Of a stretch of DNA of 64,000 nt, positions 21,837 to 33,726 are shown one piece after another. The notes under the pieces are model-generated. The model had not been told where the DNA came from. It made no database searches and worked only from the letters and a program-made list of their open reading frames with translations. A program made the translations under genes and the position numbers. The DNA comes from Nothopassalora personata (Eukaryota > Ascomycota > Dothideomycetes > Mycosphaerellales > Mycosphaerellaceae). Where the stretch lies: NCBI GenBank assembly GCA_033816765.1, contig CM066290.1:1178001-1242000 (forward strand), written 5' to 3'. How positions within the stretch are numbered: position 1 is the first letter of the stretch; every line of letters starts with the position of its first letter.

Positions 21837-22829
21837 ATGTCTACCGTACCCTCCTCGCCGCCATTCTCTAGCCGCTCCGCCTCCTCTAGTAGTACTAGTA
21901 GCGATAGTACTACTAGCGCCGTAGAAGACGAGCGCCGCTAGGCGGCTCTAGTACGCGACGCCCCTAGAACGCCTAGTAGTCGCAAGCGACTAGTATCACC
22001 CTCGTAGCTACTAACGCCCTCGCTAGCTACTAAGCTCTCGTAGAGAATTAATATGTACATACGGTACCTCCCGTACTTCGTTAGGGGTAAGTCTCTACGC
22101 GTGTCGCCTACGATTCGTATACTAACCACTTACTAGACGAGGCCGATAACTATAATAGTGTTACTACCGGCGAGCTCCTAAAGAAGTGTAGCCGCTGTAG
22201 GCGTAGTAAATACAGCTACGTGCCTAACACTAGCCACGCCATCGCCTCGCTAGTAAGCCGCCTACGCGCCGCGCGGTCCTAGCGCGACTTCCTTACGGCT
22301 ATAATAGGCTAGGCGCCTATAGACCTCTAGTAGTAGGAGCTAGTAGAGCAGATCCGCCTATGTACCTAGCTAGGTAACGACATTAAGGAGGTAAGTCGCT
22401 ACTTCGCTCGTGCGAGTCGACTGCTACTCGCGGGGGAGGGCTCTAGTACGTCCCCTATGCTTCGGCTAACCCTTCCTATAGGCTATTAGGCAGTTTAATG
22501 CCTATAAGCATAAGCGTACCGGGGAGACCTGTATACGTGCCTCCGCCGCCGCCGCTACTACTGCCGCCGCCCCTACCGCCGAAGCCCTCGCGCTCTAGTA
22601 GGAGTAGAACCGCGCCCTTAATAGGCTATTCGAACTCGGCCGCGCCGTGAGTCGCATGTTCCTCGCCTACGTATACCCTACTAACCGTAGTCCCAGTTCC
22701 TATAGGCGTAGAACATCGACACTACCGCCGCCGACTAGGCATTCTTACCTAAGTTACTACGTAACGATAACTAAGGCGCTCGCCTCACACGCTGCTCGCG
22801 AGCTCCTCGCCTACTACTACTCTACGTAG
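21837..22829 (+). pseudogene. Antisense spliced gene of the gypsy element, CX2CX6C motif, RIP-stopped
   Basis: Located between the chromodomain end of pol and the 3' LTR, but on the opposite strand. Three exons fit in frame: 21837-22086, 22137-22390 and 22494-22829. Intron 1 has GTAAGT, TACTAAC and TAG; intron 2 has GTAAGT, GCTAAC and CAG. Joined exons give about 279 codons whose only stops are RIP-type TAG. Exon 1 is Ser/Thr-rich. Exon 2 starts with KKCSRCRRSKYS and a Tyr codon one RIP step from Cys, giving a CX2CX6C pattern like half of a Zn2Cys6 cluster, followed by a Gln/Glu/Leu-rich helical region. Exon 3 is Ala-rich. No known family recognised. Not functional here. Confidence 0.65.
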
Positions 22830-22909
22830 CCCCTAGTAGGCGCGCTACTCTTTAGCTTTTATTTTGTTTATAGTTAAGAAAAGTTTTATTTATGCTCTAG
22901 TACTAGTCT

Positions 22910-25900
22910 TATTTACTTCTCCTTAACGCCTCATAGTCGGCTACTATGCGATCCGCATTCGCGAGGCCCTCCGCCGGTTCCTAGCTATTGTACTCCTCTA
23001 GCTAGTCCTTCTACTAGACTAGATACTATAGCTTGTCCTTACGCTTACGCCTATCTAGCACTACCGCTACCTTATACTCTCCGTCCTCATTAGCTAGAGG
23101 GGGTACGGGTCTATCCTTATCGCTACCGATATACGGCTCGAGGAGAGAGACATAGAAGACGTTATAGAGCCTTAAGTCGGCTAGTAGCGCTAGGCGGTAC
23201 GCCTACGAACCGATAGCGTCCGTAATGCGGTATAGGCCAATAAACTTCGGACCTATCTTCTTCTTTAGCACTACTAACTTAAGGTTCTTCGTTAACAATA
23301 GGACTAAGTTACCTACGCGGTAGGTCTTAGCTTAGTAGGTCTTGTTATAGTAGCGAGCCTAGCTTTCTACTATAGCCTTCTATCGCTCCTCGAGTGTAGC
23401 GCGTAGTTTTCGTATACGACTTGTAGCTATTACCGCTACTAGTACTTCCCCCCCCCTAGGTCTCGTCTCGAGATCCAGTTAGTGTAGGGGTAATCTTAGG
23501 TCGCTAACCGTACGCTATTTCGAACGGACTTATCCGTAGTGTTAGGTAGATGCTATTATTAGCTACGAATTTAGTAACTACAAGCCACTTAGCCCACTTA
23601 GTTTAATTGTTACTATAGTAATAACGAAGGTATTGTTCGAGGGTTTAGTTTACCCTCTTAGTTTAGCCGTTAGTCTAAGGGTAAAAGGCCGTGGATAGCT
23701 TACGCTTTACACGCGCCTCGAAGTAGAAGTTACTCTAAAACTAACTAGTAAAGACCGGACCTCGGTCGCTCACTATGCCTAACGGGACACTATAGTGTCG
23801 CACGACTTCGTCTCGTAGGAGCCTCGTAAGCTCTACGGCTGTGTAAGTCTTCGTCGTCGGGATATATAAGCTTATTTTTAAGTAGCGATTGACTATTACT
23901 AGGATCGCATTATACACGCAACCGGCTCGCGTACTTAGAGGTAGGTCCGTAATGAAATCTATAGTGATTTCCTACTACGGTCGCTCCGGTCTAGGAAGCG
24001 GTTATAGCTCGCCGTAGGGTCGATAGCGCCTCGCCTTCGAACCCTAGTAGGTTCTATAGGCTTAGACGTATTGTTTCACGTCCGTGCTAAGTGAGTCCTA
24101 CTAATAATTACGTCGTAATAGCTCTTTAGTCTTAGTCCTTCTAAAGTGACCCGCGAGGACGTCGTCGTAGTGCATGCGAATTAGATGCGACCTAATTACG
24201 TAATCCCTAGGTACTACGATCGCGTCTCCGTAGTACATAAGGTCATCCTTCACATGCTATCCCTTAGCGTCCCTCGCGCTTAGCGCCTACGCTAAGTATA
24301 CGACACACTAGTCGTCTTACTACTACGCGATCTTTATTAAGAGTAGGATTGACTTACCCGTCGAGCTATAAGCTTAACCCTATATCACTATAGCGCATAC
24401 TACTACTAGTAAAGACGGCTTATCTTAATAGGGAAGGTCACCTCTCCGTACTACTATCGCCGCGCCTATGTCGCCCTACATCGCCTCGTAGGTAGTAAGT
24501 ACGCGCTTTACCGTCGGCTCGCTTATCCCTTCTAGAGACTCCTTCTAGAAAGATAGCTTACTTTATAAGGTAGGCAGCAAGTTCGAAGTTTGTTACGTTA
24601 TAGCTACGTAGTTACTGCGTCTCGAAGGCGCGTCGGCTAGGTTAGTCTTACCCGGCCGATGCTCTACTATAAAATTAAAAGACTATAGGAACGTAGCCTA
24701 TCGAGCTTGCCGCCTATTTAGATACTTTACTGTTATAAAGCCCTATAGGTTAGCGTAGTCGACTAGCACTCGTACCGTATACGTAGCGCCCTCTAAGTAT
24801 AGCCTCTAATGCTTAAAAGCCTTAACTACTATAAGTAGCTCCTAATCGTGCGTCTCGTAGTTACACTTAGCTAGTATCATCTTACGTAAATAGAACGCGA
24901 TAGGATGCTACTTAGCACTAAATAATTAGGATATAATACCTACGATCGCGAAACCTAAGGCATCCGTCTCGACTCGCGTGCGTAGCGTAGGATCGAAGTA
25001 CCTAAGTATTAGTGTACCTAAGAATCCGGCCTTAAGCTATCGAAACGCCTACTCTTTGCTTAAGGTCCACGTAAGAGGGCCGTACTTCTTACCGTCCTTA
25101 GATCCCTTTAGTAGGTCCGTTAGGGGCTTATAGACCCTTAAGTATCCTTCTATAAAACGCCGGTAGAAGTTGCAAAACCTAAGGAAGGACTAGACCTTAT
25201 AAAAGGTCGTAGGTGTAGGCCATTCCTCGATAGCGGCTACCCTACTCCTATCTATCGACACGCCTACGGCGCTTACGACAAACCTAAGGAACTCTATACT
25301 CTCTTAGAAGAAGTGACACTTCTTAGGGTTTACGAACAGGGTAAAGTTTCGTAGCCTCTCTAGTACCGCGCGTACGGCTCGCACGTATGCCTTACGCGTC
25401 TCGCTATAGATGAGGATATTATCTAGGTAGACTACGTAAATGTTATGAACTAAGCCGGTTAGCGCCTTATTAATATACCCTTAAAAGGTTACCGGTGCGT
25501 TAGTTAACCCGAACGGCATTACTAGGTACTCGTAGTGTCCGTATCGCGTGCGAAACGTAGTCTTCCACTCATCGCCTCGCTTAATAGGGATACGATAGTA
25601 GGCGTCCTTTAAATCGATTGTAGTAAAGAACCTAGAACCTAATAGCCTATCTAGCGTCTCGCTAATTAGGGGTAGGGGGTATCGGTTCTTTACTATAATC
25701 TCATTTAGGCCTCTATGATTAACATAGAGCCTAAGAGTGCCATTCTTCTTTAGCACGAATAGGATAGGCGCACCCGCCTCGCTTACGGACCGCCTAATCT
25801 ACCCCTTCTCTATTGCTTACGTAAGGTACTCCTTTAAGGCCTCTAACTTAGTTAAGGACTAGTAGTATAGCGGCTTAAAAGGGAGTTTCTTTCCTTTAAC

Positions 25901-27830
25901 GAGATTAATCGTATGCTTAACCCCGTCGGGCATCTTACGCTTCGCCTACTCATTAGGTGCGTATACATCTCGGAAGTCTACAAATTCTTTAGGCTACGAG
26001 GGGCCCTCTCCTTTAGGTACTGCTATAGTAATAGCCCGAACACTCATCGTATAAACCTACTTTAAGCTCTCGAGATCCTTAAGAAACTCGCGTGCGTTAC
26101 GCTACTAAACCGTAGGCGTCTCTATACCGTAGTACTACTAGTCATCCTTATCGGCCTTTACTATCCGATTACGATACCGCTAGGGTCTACCTAAAATCAC
26201 TAATAGCCTACCTATAGGTACCGCGTAGTAGATGGCGTTACTCACGCGCTCTACTCCCGCGTTATTAGCGAGTCGTAGCCGAACCGTAAAGGCGCCGTAG
26301 CAATACCCTAGGTTATACGTATACGACTCTAACTTCGGTAGCCTTACCCTATTAATAGGTTACATTTAATGTCGGAGTACATACTTATACGACACTAGGC
26401 TAAGATCCGCACAGTCATCTAGGAGAAACGTAGCCTCGCGAAAGCCCTTACGAGTCTCGACTACGCCTCGTAAGTAACGCGCTAGACACGTATCCACTCG
26501 CCTTAAGGGGTCGACTTTAGGAAAACTCGGACTTAGGAGCGACCTACTTATAGTCCTCTACCTTTTCCCTAGTCGCTGCGATAGACACACATCCACTCGC
26601 CTTAAGGGGTCGACTTTAGGAAAACTCAGACTTAGGAGCGACCCACTTAGTCCTCTACCTTTTCCCTAGTCGCTACCCTTCTTAGTTAGAGCCTTCGTAG
26701 CGTCTACCCTACGAACCGCTTACGCGCTACGGTCCTTCTATAGGTGCCTATTCGGGCAATCCGTCTTAATGTAACCCTTCTTATAGCATCTATAGTACTC
26801 CGCTTTAGTCCTATCGAAGGTTATAGACGATCCGCCGGCGTCCCGCTAGTAACTCGCACCCGGGTCGCGCGACGCCTAACTATGCTTCTACTACTTCGAG
26901 CTACGATCGCTTCGCCCTTAGTCGCCCTTAGTCTCTCGCCTACGGCGACTATGCTGCCCGCGGTCGTGCCCTCCGCTACTACGCTCCGTGCTTTTAATAC
27001 GCGAAGCTAGGATTACTAGTTCCTCTCTAGTTATTAGGATGTTATAAAACTTAACGATTGCGGACCGTAGGCTAGGCGTAAGCTTAGCGAGCATATGTCG
27101 CACGCGTTACGCCTCCGTATAGTCCCCTAACTAATCCTCTATAACATCTAACTTAGTCGTAAACTAACGTACTGTCTAGTTATCCTTCTATTTCACCGCC
27201 TTATACTCTAATATTACGTTAAGCACGCGGTTTATAGGATCACCGCATACGTCTCGATAGAACTCCTTAAAGTCCTAGTATGTATACCCTTTAAGGTTAA
27301 GGACGCTATAGTTAGCGTACTATCGCTCACTTACCTCTCCGCTTAGGTACATAACCCTATATAGGACCTTTAACTCGTTCGTCGCATACGTGCCGCCTAA
27401 GAGGGTAAAGATAAGAGAGAGCTCTCTTAGGAATACCCGTGCTTTCTTAATCGAGTCCCCTCTAAAAGGCGTAGGTTCTTTAAGACGTAAACGTGTCGCA
27501 TGCGATGCGACCGCGCCTCGAGCTGCGATATTATCGTCAGTTACTATAGATAGAGGAGGGGAAGGGGGAGTAGGGGATAGTTCTCCGCCGGATTCGCCCT
27601 AAGGGTCCGCCGGCGGCACGCTTACGTCCCGTAAGATCTCTAACTGTTTAATCTCCCTCTATATCTCCTTCTCCTTAACCTCTACCCGAAGGGCATCCCT
27701 CCTTACGACTAAGGCTACACGCCTCGCTTATTACTAGGCCCTAGGGCTTAGGAGAGCCGTAGGCGTAGCGCTGCTATCGTCGCGTTCGGACTCTATAGCG
27801 TGTATAGATTGCAACGAAGAGAAGAATTAG
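22910..27830 (-). pseudogene. RIP-inactivated gypsy gag-pol with chromodomain
   Basis: Minus-strand order from right to left: gag; a zinc knuckle near 26800-26745 with His and one Cys now Tyr; a protease-like LDDCADLSLVS near 26410; reverse transcriptase with an open frame at 25756-25481 ([29 protein letters not shown]) and active site YLDNI in place of YLDDI; RNase H and integrase (about 25.0-23.4 kb); and a C-terminal chromodomain near 23110-22930 (YKVAVVLDRRKRKDKLQYLV...). This order identifies a Ty3/gypsy chromovirus. Stops throughout are TAG/TAA from Gln codons. Confidence 0.88.
26492..26689. repeat. 99-bp tandem duplication in old gypsy element
   Basis: The block beginning ATCCACTCGCCTTAAGGGG is repeated once, 99 bp later, with few changes, in the gag-protease junction of the minus-strand element. 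Several differences are RIP-type, so the duplication predates at least part of the RIP. Confidence 0.7.
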
Positions 27831-27833
27831 AAC

Positions 27834-28030
27834 TGTTAAGGGGATGTCGTAATGTATAGCACGCCTACGACCTACTAGTCGTAGATGAACTAATTCTTAC
27901 CTTTTATTTAAGACGCATCGCGCGTCGTAAGGTGTACTTATGCGTGTTACGTGCGGCTTAGTAGCCGGTCGCGACCGCATGTTACATATAAGGCTACATG
28001 TAGGGGTTAGCTACTAGGCTGCTCCTTACA
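27834..28030 (-). repeat. 5' LTR of nested gypsy element
   Basis: 197 bp, right side, followed by target duplication TCTAA. Confidence 0.92.
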
Positions 28031-28035
28031 TCTAA

Positions 28036-28190
28036 TAATGCTAGCTTAGGGAATAGTACTAAGTAGGACGTCTTGGAATTAGCTAGATGAGGACATAGGA
28101 GATGGCCGCGGACGGTCTAACTAAGGTCCTAACTCCTTAACAGTACTAGCGGTTTATTAATCACCTTAATTTAGGAGATTAGCAAATAGG
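28036..28190 (+). pseudogene. Copia pol C-terminus after the nested insertion
   Basis: Continues the RNase H end across the TCTAA duplication. MAADGLTKVLT and then RFINHLNL match the usual Copia ending (ADGLTKAL...F...L). It proves that the flanks of the gypsy insertion belong to one element. Confidence 0.8.
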
Positions 28191-28585
28191 CATACCCTCG
28201 CTTTAATAGCTAGGGGGTGCTATCTTTACTTCACTTCTAAAATGAACACTCGCAATTTATTTAGCTAGGGGCTAAGGACACCCTACCTTTATAACTAGAG
28301 AGGACTAAAGGACTTCTAAGAATAATATAAGGCCTACAACTCGTAGCAAAGCTTACCTAACGGTTACACGCACTTATAACGCAATAACCTTACATGCTTA
28401 GCGCGAATATAGCCTATATCTAATTTCTTAATCCTTCTAGCAATCCTCTCTTTTACAATCCACTTCGCACCGCCGTTAATCTCCTTACTAGGTAGCCCCT
28501 TAGCTTAGTTAGTTACCCTTCAACTACTATACTAGGGTACGACTACATCCTAGAACACTAGAACATAAGCATTAGAACCCTTAAA
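28191..28585 (+). other. Spacer between Copia pol and the extra ORF
   Basis: RIP-mutated, no clear frame. It includes a purine run (TAGGGGG) near 28210 that resembles a polypurine tract, so the original pol end may have lain here before the extra frame was acquired. Confidence 0.35.
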
Positions 28586-29413
28586 ATGGAGCCTATTTTA
28601 GAAGTTAAGACACCTACACCACTTAATTTAGGTCTAGTCGAGCCTAAGAACGCGCTACCTCTACTAACTACACCTAAAGAAGAACCCTTAAACCCTAGAA
28701 ACAAGTCCTCTATGTCTATTAAAGAATTCTAACGACTCCTTAAGGCGAGCTAGGAGATGGGCTACGAGTCCGACACTAAGCCGTACAGTAGCCTAAGAAA
28801 GAAGTACGGGGTAAAGAAGACCCCTACAAAAGAGGTATTAGAGGATAAGCAAAAGGCTTAGAATAAGGCGCACAAGGACTCTAAGTAGAAGAGCCAAATC
28901 CGAAACTACGTCTATAGGTTACTTAGTACCCTCGCTAGAGGACGAAAACCTCGCCTCCCTAAATTTAACCTTAGAGAGAAAAATGAGGCCTTTGAGCCTA
29001 TCCTTGGACTTATTAAGCAATTCTTAGGCATCCGCAGCGACCTTAGTTACGATTCTAGGGTGGAAATTAGCAAGCAGTCCCTAGATTGGTATAAGAGTAC
29101 CACTCTAGGAAATAAGGATTATGTACCTACCTACAACATTAATAACCTTACTAAGCTGCTTTAGGGTATTTAATAGAGCATAATCAAGTCTACTCTAAAG
29201 AAGGGAATAGCCTCTAAGAAGAGAGAGGCACCCTAAGACGAAGAAACTAATAAAGAGAAAACCCCGAAAAAGAAGATAAAGGGTACTCTTACTAGTTAGG
29301 AGGGAGTTATCGAAGACCTTATCTATAAAGTTAAGGATAACATAAACAAGGTCATAAAGGATATAAAGGTCCTTAGCGCCAAGATCACTCTACTTAGTTC
29401 CTATGTAGAGTGA
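28586..29413 (+). pseudogene. Extra 275-codon ORF in old Copia element, RIP-stopped
   Basis: Begins at ATG 28586 and ends at TGA 29411-29413 in one frame without indels. All internal stops are TAA or TAG explicable as CAA/CAG after RIP. The product is hydrophilic and Lys/Glu-rich, with no transmembrane segment or Cys motif. It ends with a likely helical segment just before the polypurine tract (GTGAGGGGG) and the 3' LTR. It is not pol, since the RNase H end lies 400 bp upstream, and it does not resemble gag at the other end. Function unknown. Confidence 0.7.
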
Positions 29414-29420
29414 GGGGGTG

Positions 29421-29669
29421 TGTAAAGCGCTAGGATGATGCATAGGTAGTAGGTTTTGAGGGTAACATAACCTAATTGAGTGTAGTAATTACTTGTTCTT
29501 GGGAAATAAGATTAGGCACCTGAATTACAGGGATTAAGGGCCTCTTATCAAAAGAAGACTTATATAAGCACCTTAAGGGTGCCACTACTTGTAATAAACA
29601 TGGTTTTTCATACCCTGATTTCCAGACTTAATACCCTAGTTCCAAACTTCTATCTCCACTAGTTTCACA
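29421..29669 (+). repeat. 3' LTR of old Copia element
   Basis: 249 bp, preceded by polypurine tract GAGTGAGGGGGTG and followed by target duplication CGTGG at 29670-29674. Confidence 0.93.
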
Positions 29670-29674
29670 CGTGG

Positions 29675-30573
29675 GTTCACGAGGAAGTTGTGGAGGAGAT
29701 CTAGACCAGGATTAGTAGCTGAAACAAGGTTAGGCTTACTGCGGCCCGAACGGCAATGCAGATCGCCCCGGGTCGTGTGTTTCGCATCGTGTCAACGACG
29801 ACGACGGCCACTTCGTCCCCGACACTGACACACACTCCTCCATACAGCGGCCGCGTCGTCGAGTACGCAGCTCAACAACGACGTTTCTGCTGGCGGTGTA
29901 CAACGTCCGAGACTCCTGCAATATCCAATTGCGCAACGGCGTTTTGGGCGGTCACCATCGTCTTTTGCTGCCACTGCCACTTGCACACTGTCCCAGCTTG
30001 ACTGACTGAGAGCCGCTCACGCCGCTTACCGCCACCTGCCCTGCCCTGCCCTGCCCTGCCCCTCTTGCCCCTCATTACCGGCGGCAGTCGCAGAGTGACA
30101 GCGACTGTGCACAACGCAATCGGCTGCTCCATGCGCGCGTGTGATATCCAACTGCGCCCTTCTTCGCAGCGCACAGCCTTGATGAACATCGAACAGGATG
30201 ATGGCTCGGGCAGATTTCGACCTAAGAGTACTACTGCTCACTGACTCTCGTCCTCTCCCGCCTACCTGCAGGAGCCGGCCGGCCGAGGAACGAGAGGACA
30301 TACCGTTTCCAACGTGTTGCCTCAAATGCACCAACGCCTGTTTTGGGGTCTGCTATGGCCCTGACTTACTGTTGCTGGGATGCATACAAACCCAGATTCT
30401 CGGCAAGGAACCTGATCTAAGCTTTTCGAGTCGCACCGGTGGTCAATGACAAGCAAATTCTTTGCACATGGAGCTTATTATCTCGCTGCCATGAGACTGT
30501 GACTTATCTTTGATCACCCTCGCACTTCATATCGCCCACTCGGCACAGCTCGACTGGGCCTTTCCTGTCAGCC
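29675..30573. other. Host intergenic region with CCCTG repeat
   Basis: Non-RIP sequence between the old Copia element and the Rhodopsin-domain gene. It contains a short CCTGC/CCCTG repeat near 30036-30060 and a C/T-rich stretch. Open frames overlap on both strands and show no family. The last few hundred bases should hold the promoter and 5' leader of the next gene. Confidence 0.45.
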
Positions 30574-31956
30574 ATGCCGGGAAACATCATCAACCTGAAG
30601 CCCTCCGATATCGCGAAATGGCCCACACCCAACTACGACAACCCGCAGACCCGCGACTGGATGCCAGTGTACGCTTCAACCTTTTATGCCGCATGTACCT
30701 TGATGGTAGGCATGCGGATTTGGTTGCGGATCAAGAAGTATTCCGGTGGATTTGGGGTCGACGACGCTCTTTTGATTTGTAGCTGGCTCTGTATGACGGC
30801 CTTCACTGTTCTGGCCATCGTTGCGGCCCAGGTCTTCCACACAAACAGGCATCTTTGGGACATACCGATTACTGGATTCGTGGGCATGGCGAGAGTCACT
30901 TGGCTTGCAGAAGTCTTCTTCTTGCTTACCGGCTGCTGTGTCAAAGTGTCTGTCCTGCTCTTCTACCGACGCCTGGTCGAGAACACCTGCTCGCGATACT
31001 GGGTCTGGGCTGTGATCTTTGCAATCACCGCCACCGTGGCATACACCCTGGCATTTATCTTGGCACTGGTATTCAAGTAGGTCATACCATAGCAAAATTA
31101 CTGGCGATTACTGACCATGTCTTGCAGCTGTTCGCCGACAGAAGCGTATTGGAAGGCTTTCGACCTACTGTACGCGAGCACAGTAGACTACCATTGCGTG
31201 GACACGACCGTCATCAATCTGCTCGCTGGAATTTTGGCTATTCTATCTGATCTGTATGCCGTAGCTTTGCCTTGCATCATGATGCGAGATCTCAACCTAC
31301 CACTCCGCCAAAAGGTAGCATTGAACCTCGTGTTCTCGCTGGGGTTGCTCGTCGTCGGAGCCAGCTCAGTGCGCACATACTGGCTGTGGAAATGTGGACA
31401 CACTTCTGATGTCAGCACCGCCATCTTCAATGTCTTCGTGTGGTCAGTACTCGAACTCAACCTCGGCATCATATGTGCTGCAGCGCCTGCTCTGAGGGTA
31501 GTCTTCCGCGAGTACCTGAGCGAGCCTCTTTCGAGGCTCAAGCAGTCTGTCAAGTCAGCGACATCAGCTACAAGGAGTCTGCGGCTTTCTGAGGGGGACC
31601 AGGTCATCATCCGACGTGTGGAGAGTCCAGAAAAAATTCGCAGGCACGAATACGACCCAAAGCATGCTCCAATTGTGTTGGTAAGGAGCGACACGGGTTT
31701 TTCGAGCCCAACGACAACTGGAGATGGCAGCAAGATCTTCACGCCATCCACGTCACCACACTGGGAGAGAAACGACTCGGTCCAGTCCCCGGTCCAGTAT
31801 GAGAGGCATAATCTCCATGATATGGAGAAGTATCGAAGGCCTTCGGTATTGCCATCGCGCTATTCACCCGAGCAGGAACTACCAGAACGACCGCCAAACG
31901 ACCTTGAGATGCAAGACATGTCAGGCCGAAGTTGGCTCCACGATAGTAGCCCCTGA
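30574..31956 (+). CDS. Seven-helix fungal Rhodopsin-domain integral membrane protein
   Basis: Predicted 443 residues in two exons, 30574-31076 and 31128-31956. The 51-bp intron has GTAGGT donor, CTGAC branch and TTGCAG acceptor; splicing gives NCSPTEAYW. Seven hydrophobic spans occur in the first 300 residues. The family landmarks are RIWLRIKKYSGGFGVDDALLICSW (second-helix start), a CSPTEAYW-type segment between helices, and AAPALR after the last helix. The cytoplasmic tail of about 150 residues is Ser/Pro-rich and polar. Members are Pth11/SAT4-like proteins of the fungal plasma membrane; some act in surface sensing, most are uncharacterised. The ligand is unknown. It sits alone between two transposon blocks. 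Confidence 0.87.
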
Positions 31957-33726
31957 ACGTGCTTTTGGGCTGCACCACCGCATACTGCATACTGGAGACA
32001 TGTCAGCTTGGCCCTTGTCTCGACGTCCTCTCACCACGTACCTCGAAGGTGTATTTTGGGCTGAATCACGGCTGTCAAGTCCATCGTGCCTGGTATAGAC
32101 ACTTACGACGAACTGCTTTGGCCGAGAAGGCCCGGACTAATTCGTTCGCCAGCTTCGAAATGTTCGATCTGCCGGCAAAGCTGGTCGTGACAGGTTACAG
32201 CGGAGTGACATGTCAGACTGCCATAAGGACTTCTAGAAAGGGCCTACCAAGATGCTCACACTTGGCGTTGGTCATATACACGGCTACAGCCGGCACGGAG
32301 TCTGTCGCCAAAAGTGTTCTGATTTGACCAGAGGCTGATCAGCAAGGCCGGCACTTCATTCCGAGCTATGAGGACAGCGTCAAATATGTACAGCAGACTT
32401 GCACTTCGGTTGACGAGTCAGGATAGACGAGAGCTTGGTGGAGCATCAGGCGCTTTCGGCATCGTGCGACGACGCATGCACGCACGCACGCAATCCACGT
32501 ACGTCGTCACCAATGCTCGCCAGGCTACATCCTATCGCCTCACACTGGCATACAAGGACGACACTGTTCACGATCGTCAGGAGAGCATCAAGTACAGCAG
32601 TTGTAGATGTCGCCTCAAGAGGTGGGGCCGGTCGGCACAACCTACCATGGCGGCCTGCCGCATCACTCTCGGTGACAGCTCCCCCACAACTCAACTGAAA
32701 ACACGGTCTTGGAGCACATGATCGGAGCAGTCAATGCCACCAGTCTATATGCTCCACATGGCCAATCAGAAGTGGGAAATCTCAGGTCTGCATCAAGCTC
32801 CCAGCTCTGGCGTAAAACCATTGGTTCAAAGCGTCTACCCTCTCCATCGAAGTTCGCTTGTGTGAGATCGGGAATTTCCCGACTTCGAGGCCCTCGCAAG
32901 GGCATGGGAAGTTGGCTGTTATCGAGAGTACCAATTTCTGGGTTAGTGAGGACGTCATCGTTGAGAAGGGGTCCGCATATCGATCTTGAGATCCCGAAGC
33001 CTTTGGGACAGCTTGACGATATCTCTACCTCTCGGACTGGGGACAGGTTTCAGACTGCTGGGAGTACAGTAGTTGGCAGGAGGAAATGAACGATCGTAAT
33101 AAGACTGGAAGTGAGGGAATTGGTACATATTAAGGAGCGGCAGATGTACCACTGCTCAACAAGAGCCTGAACCTTTAGCGGCCGCAGCTAGTATTTAGGG
33201 CTGTCGTGCGATATCGACAGAATTTTGGTGCGCTTCAGAGCTAGAGCAGTGCGGATGTTGCTACAGTACAGTCCAGTGCGAGATTTTTGCAACCCCTGTA
33301 TTCACGCTTTACTACATCAGGCTCTCGTCTGGAGGGCGTCCGCAATGCGCTGTAATGGCCAGTGGGCGTATTTATATAGTGATATGGTGGTTAACAGCGT
33401 AGAGGGATAGCAACACCTTGAGGAATAAACAAGTGATAAAGCGTAAGTACAGGGGCTTGCAAAAAAAAATCTTGCACTGTCCTGCTTTGGGCTGGTGACC
33501 CGCTCCAGAGCGAGCAGTGCCTGCGCCTTACGCTGATGGTGATGCCGTCTGTGGTATTTCATGTAGCCATCCATCGGCGCGATCTCGAGTGAAGTCATGC
33601 CGACGGCCGGTATCGGTCCACATCTACTGGACCGACTTCCAAGCAGCACGTCTACCGGATAAACCTTACTTCTTGAGCTAGTGCAACGAGAGAGGGAGGG
33701 GTGTTGTAAATCAGGTGACCAATGGC
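31957..33726. other. Host intergenic region, no gene recognised
   Basis: Non-RIP sequence with short overlapping frames on both strands, a small ACGC repeat near 32475 and an A9 run near 33463. None of the frames has a recognisable domain. RIP-mutated repeats begin near 33727. Confidence 0.4.

Larger units (their letters stand above)
21339..28030 (-). mobile_element. Old RIP-mutated Ty3/gypsy chromovirus nested in Copia
   Basis: 6,692 bp between 197-bp LTRs with TGTTAAG...CTTACA ends. Target duplication TCTAA at 21334-21338 and 28031-28035. gag-pol runs on the minus strand. The pyrimidine tract CTCCCCTCCC just inside the left LTR is the polypurine tract of the minus-strand element. An additional spliced gene lies on the plus strand between pol and the 3' LTR. 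Both the element and its Copia host show the RIP signature. Confidence 0.93.
16439..29669 (+). mobile_element. Old RIP-mutated Ty1/Copia element, split by a nested gypsy element
   Basis: Complete element bounded by 249-bp LTRs with TGT...ACA-type ends. The 5-bp target duplication CGTGG lies at 16434-16438 and 29670-29674. The interior has the RIP signature: CAA/CAG codons now read TAA/TAG, and CpA and TpG are depleted. Gene order is gag, protease, integrase, reverse transcriptase and RNase H, then an extra 275-codon frame. It is interrupted at 21339-28030 by a reverse-oriented gypsy chromovirus. Without the nested insert it is about 6.5 kb. The LTRs are far less mutated than the interior. Confidence 0.93.
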
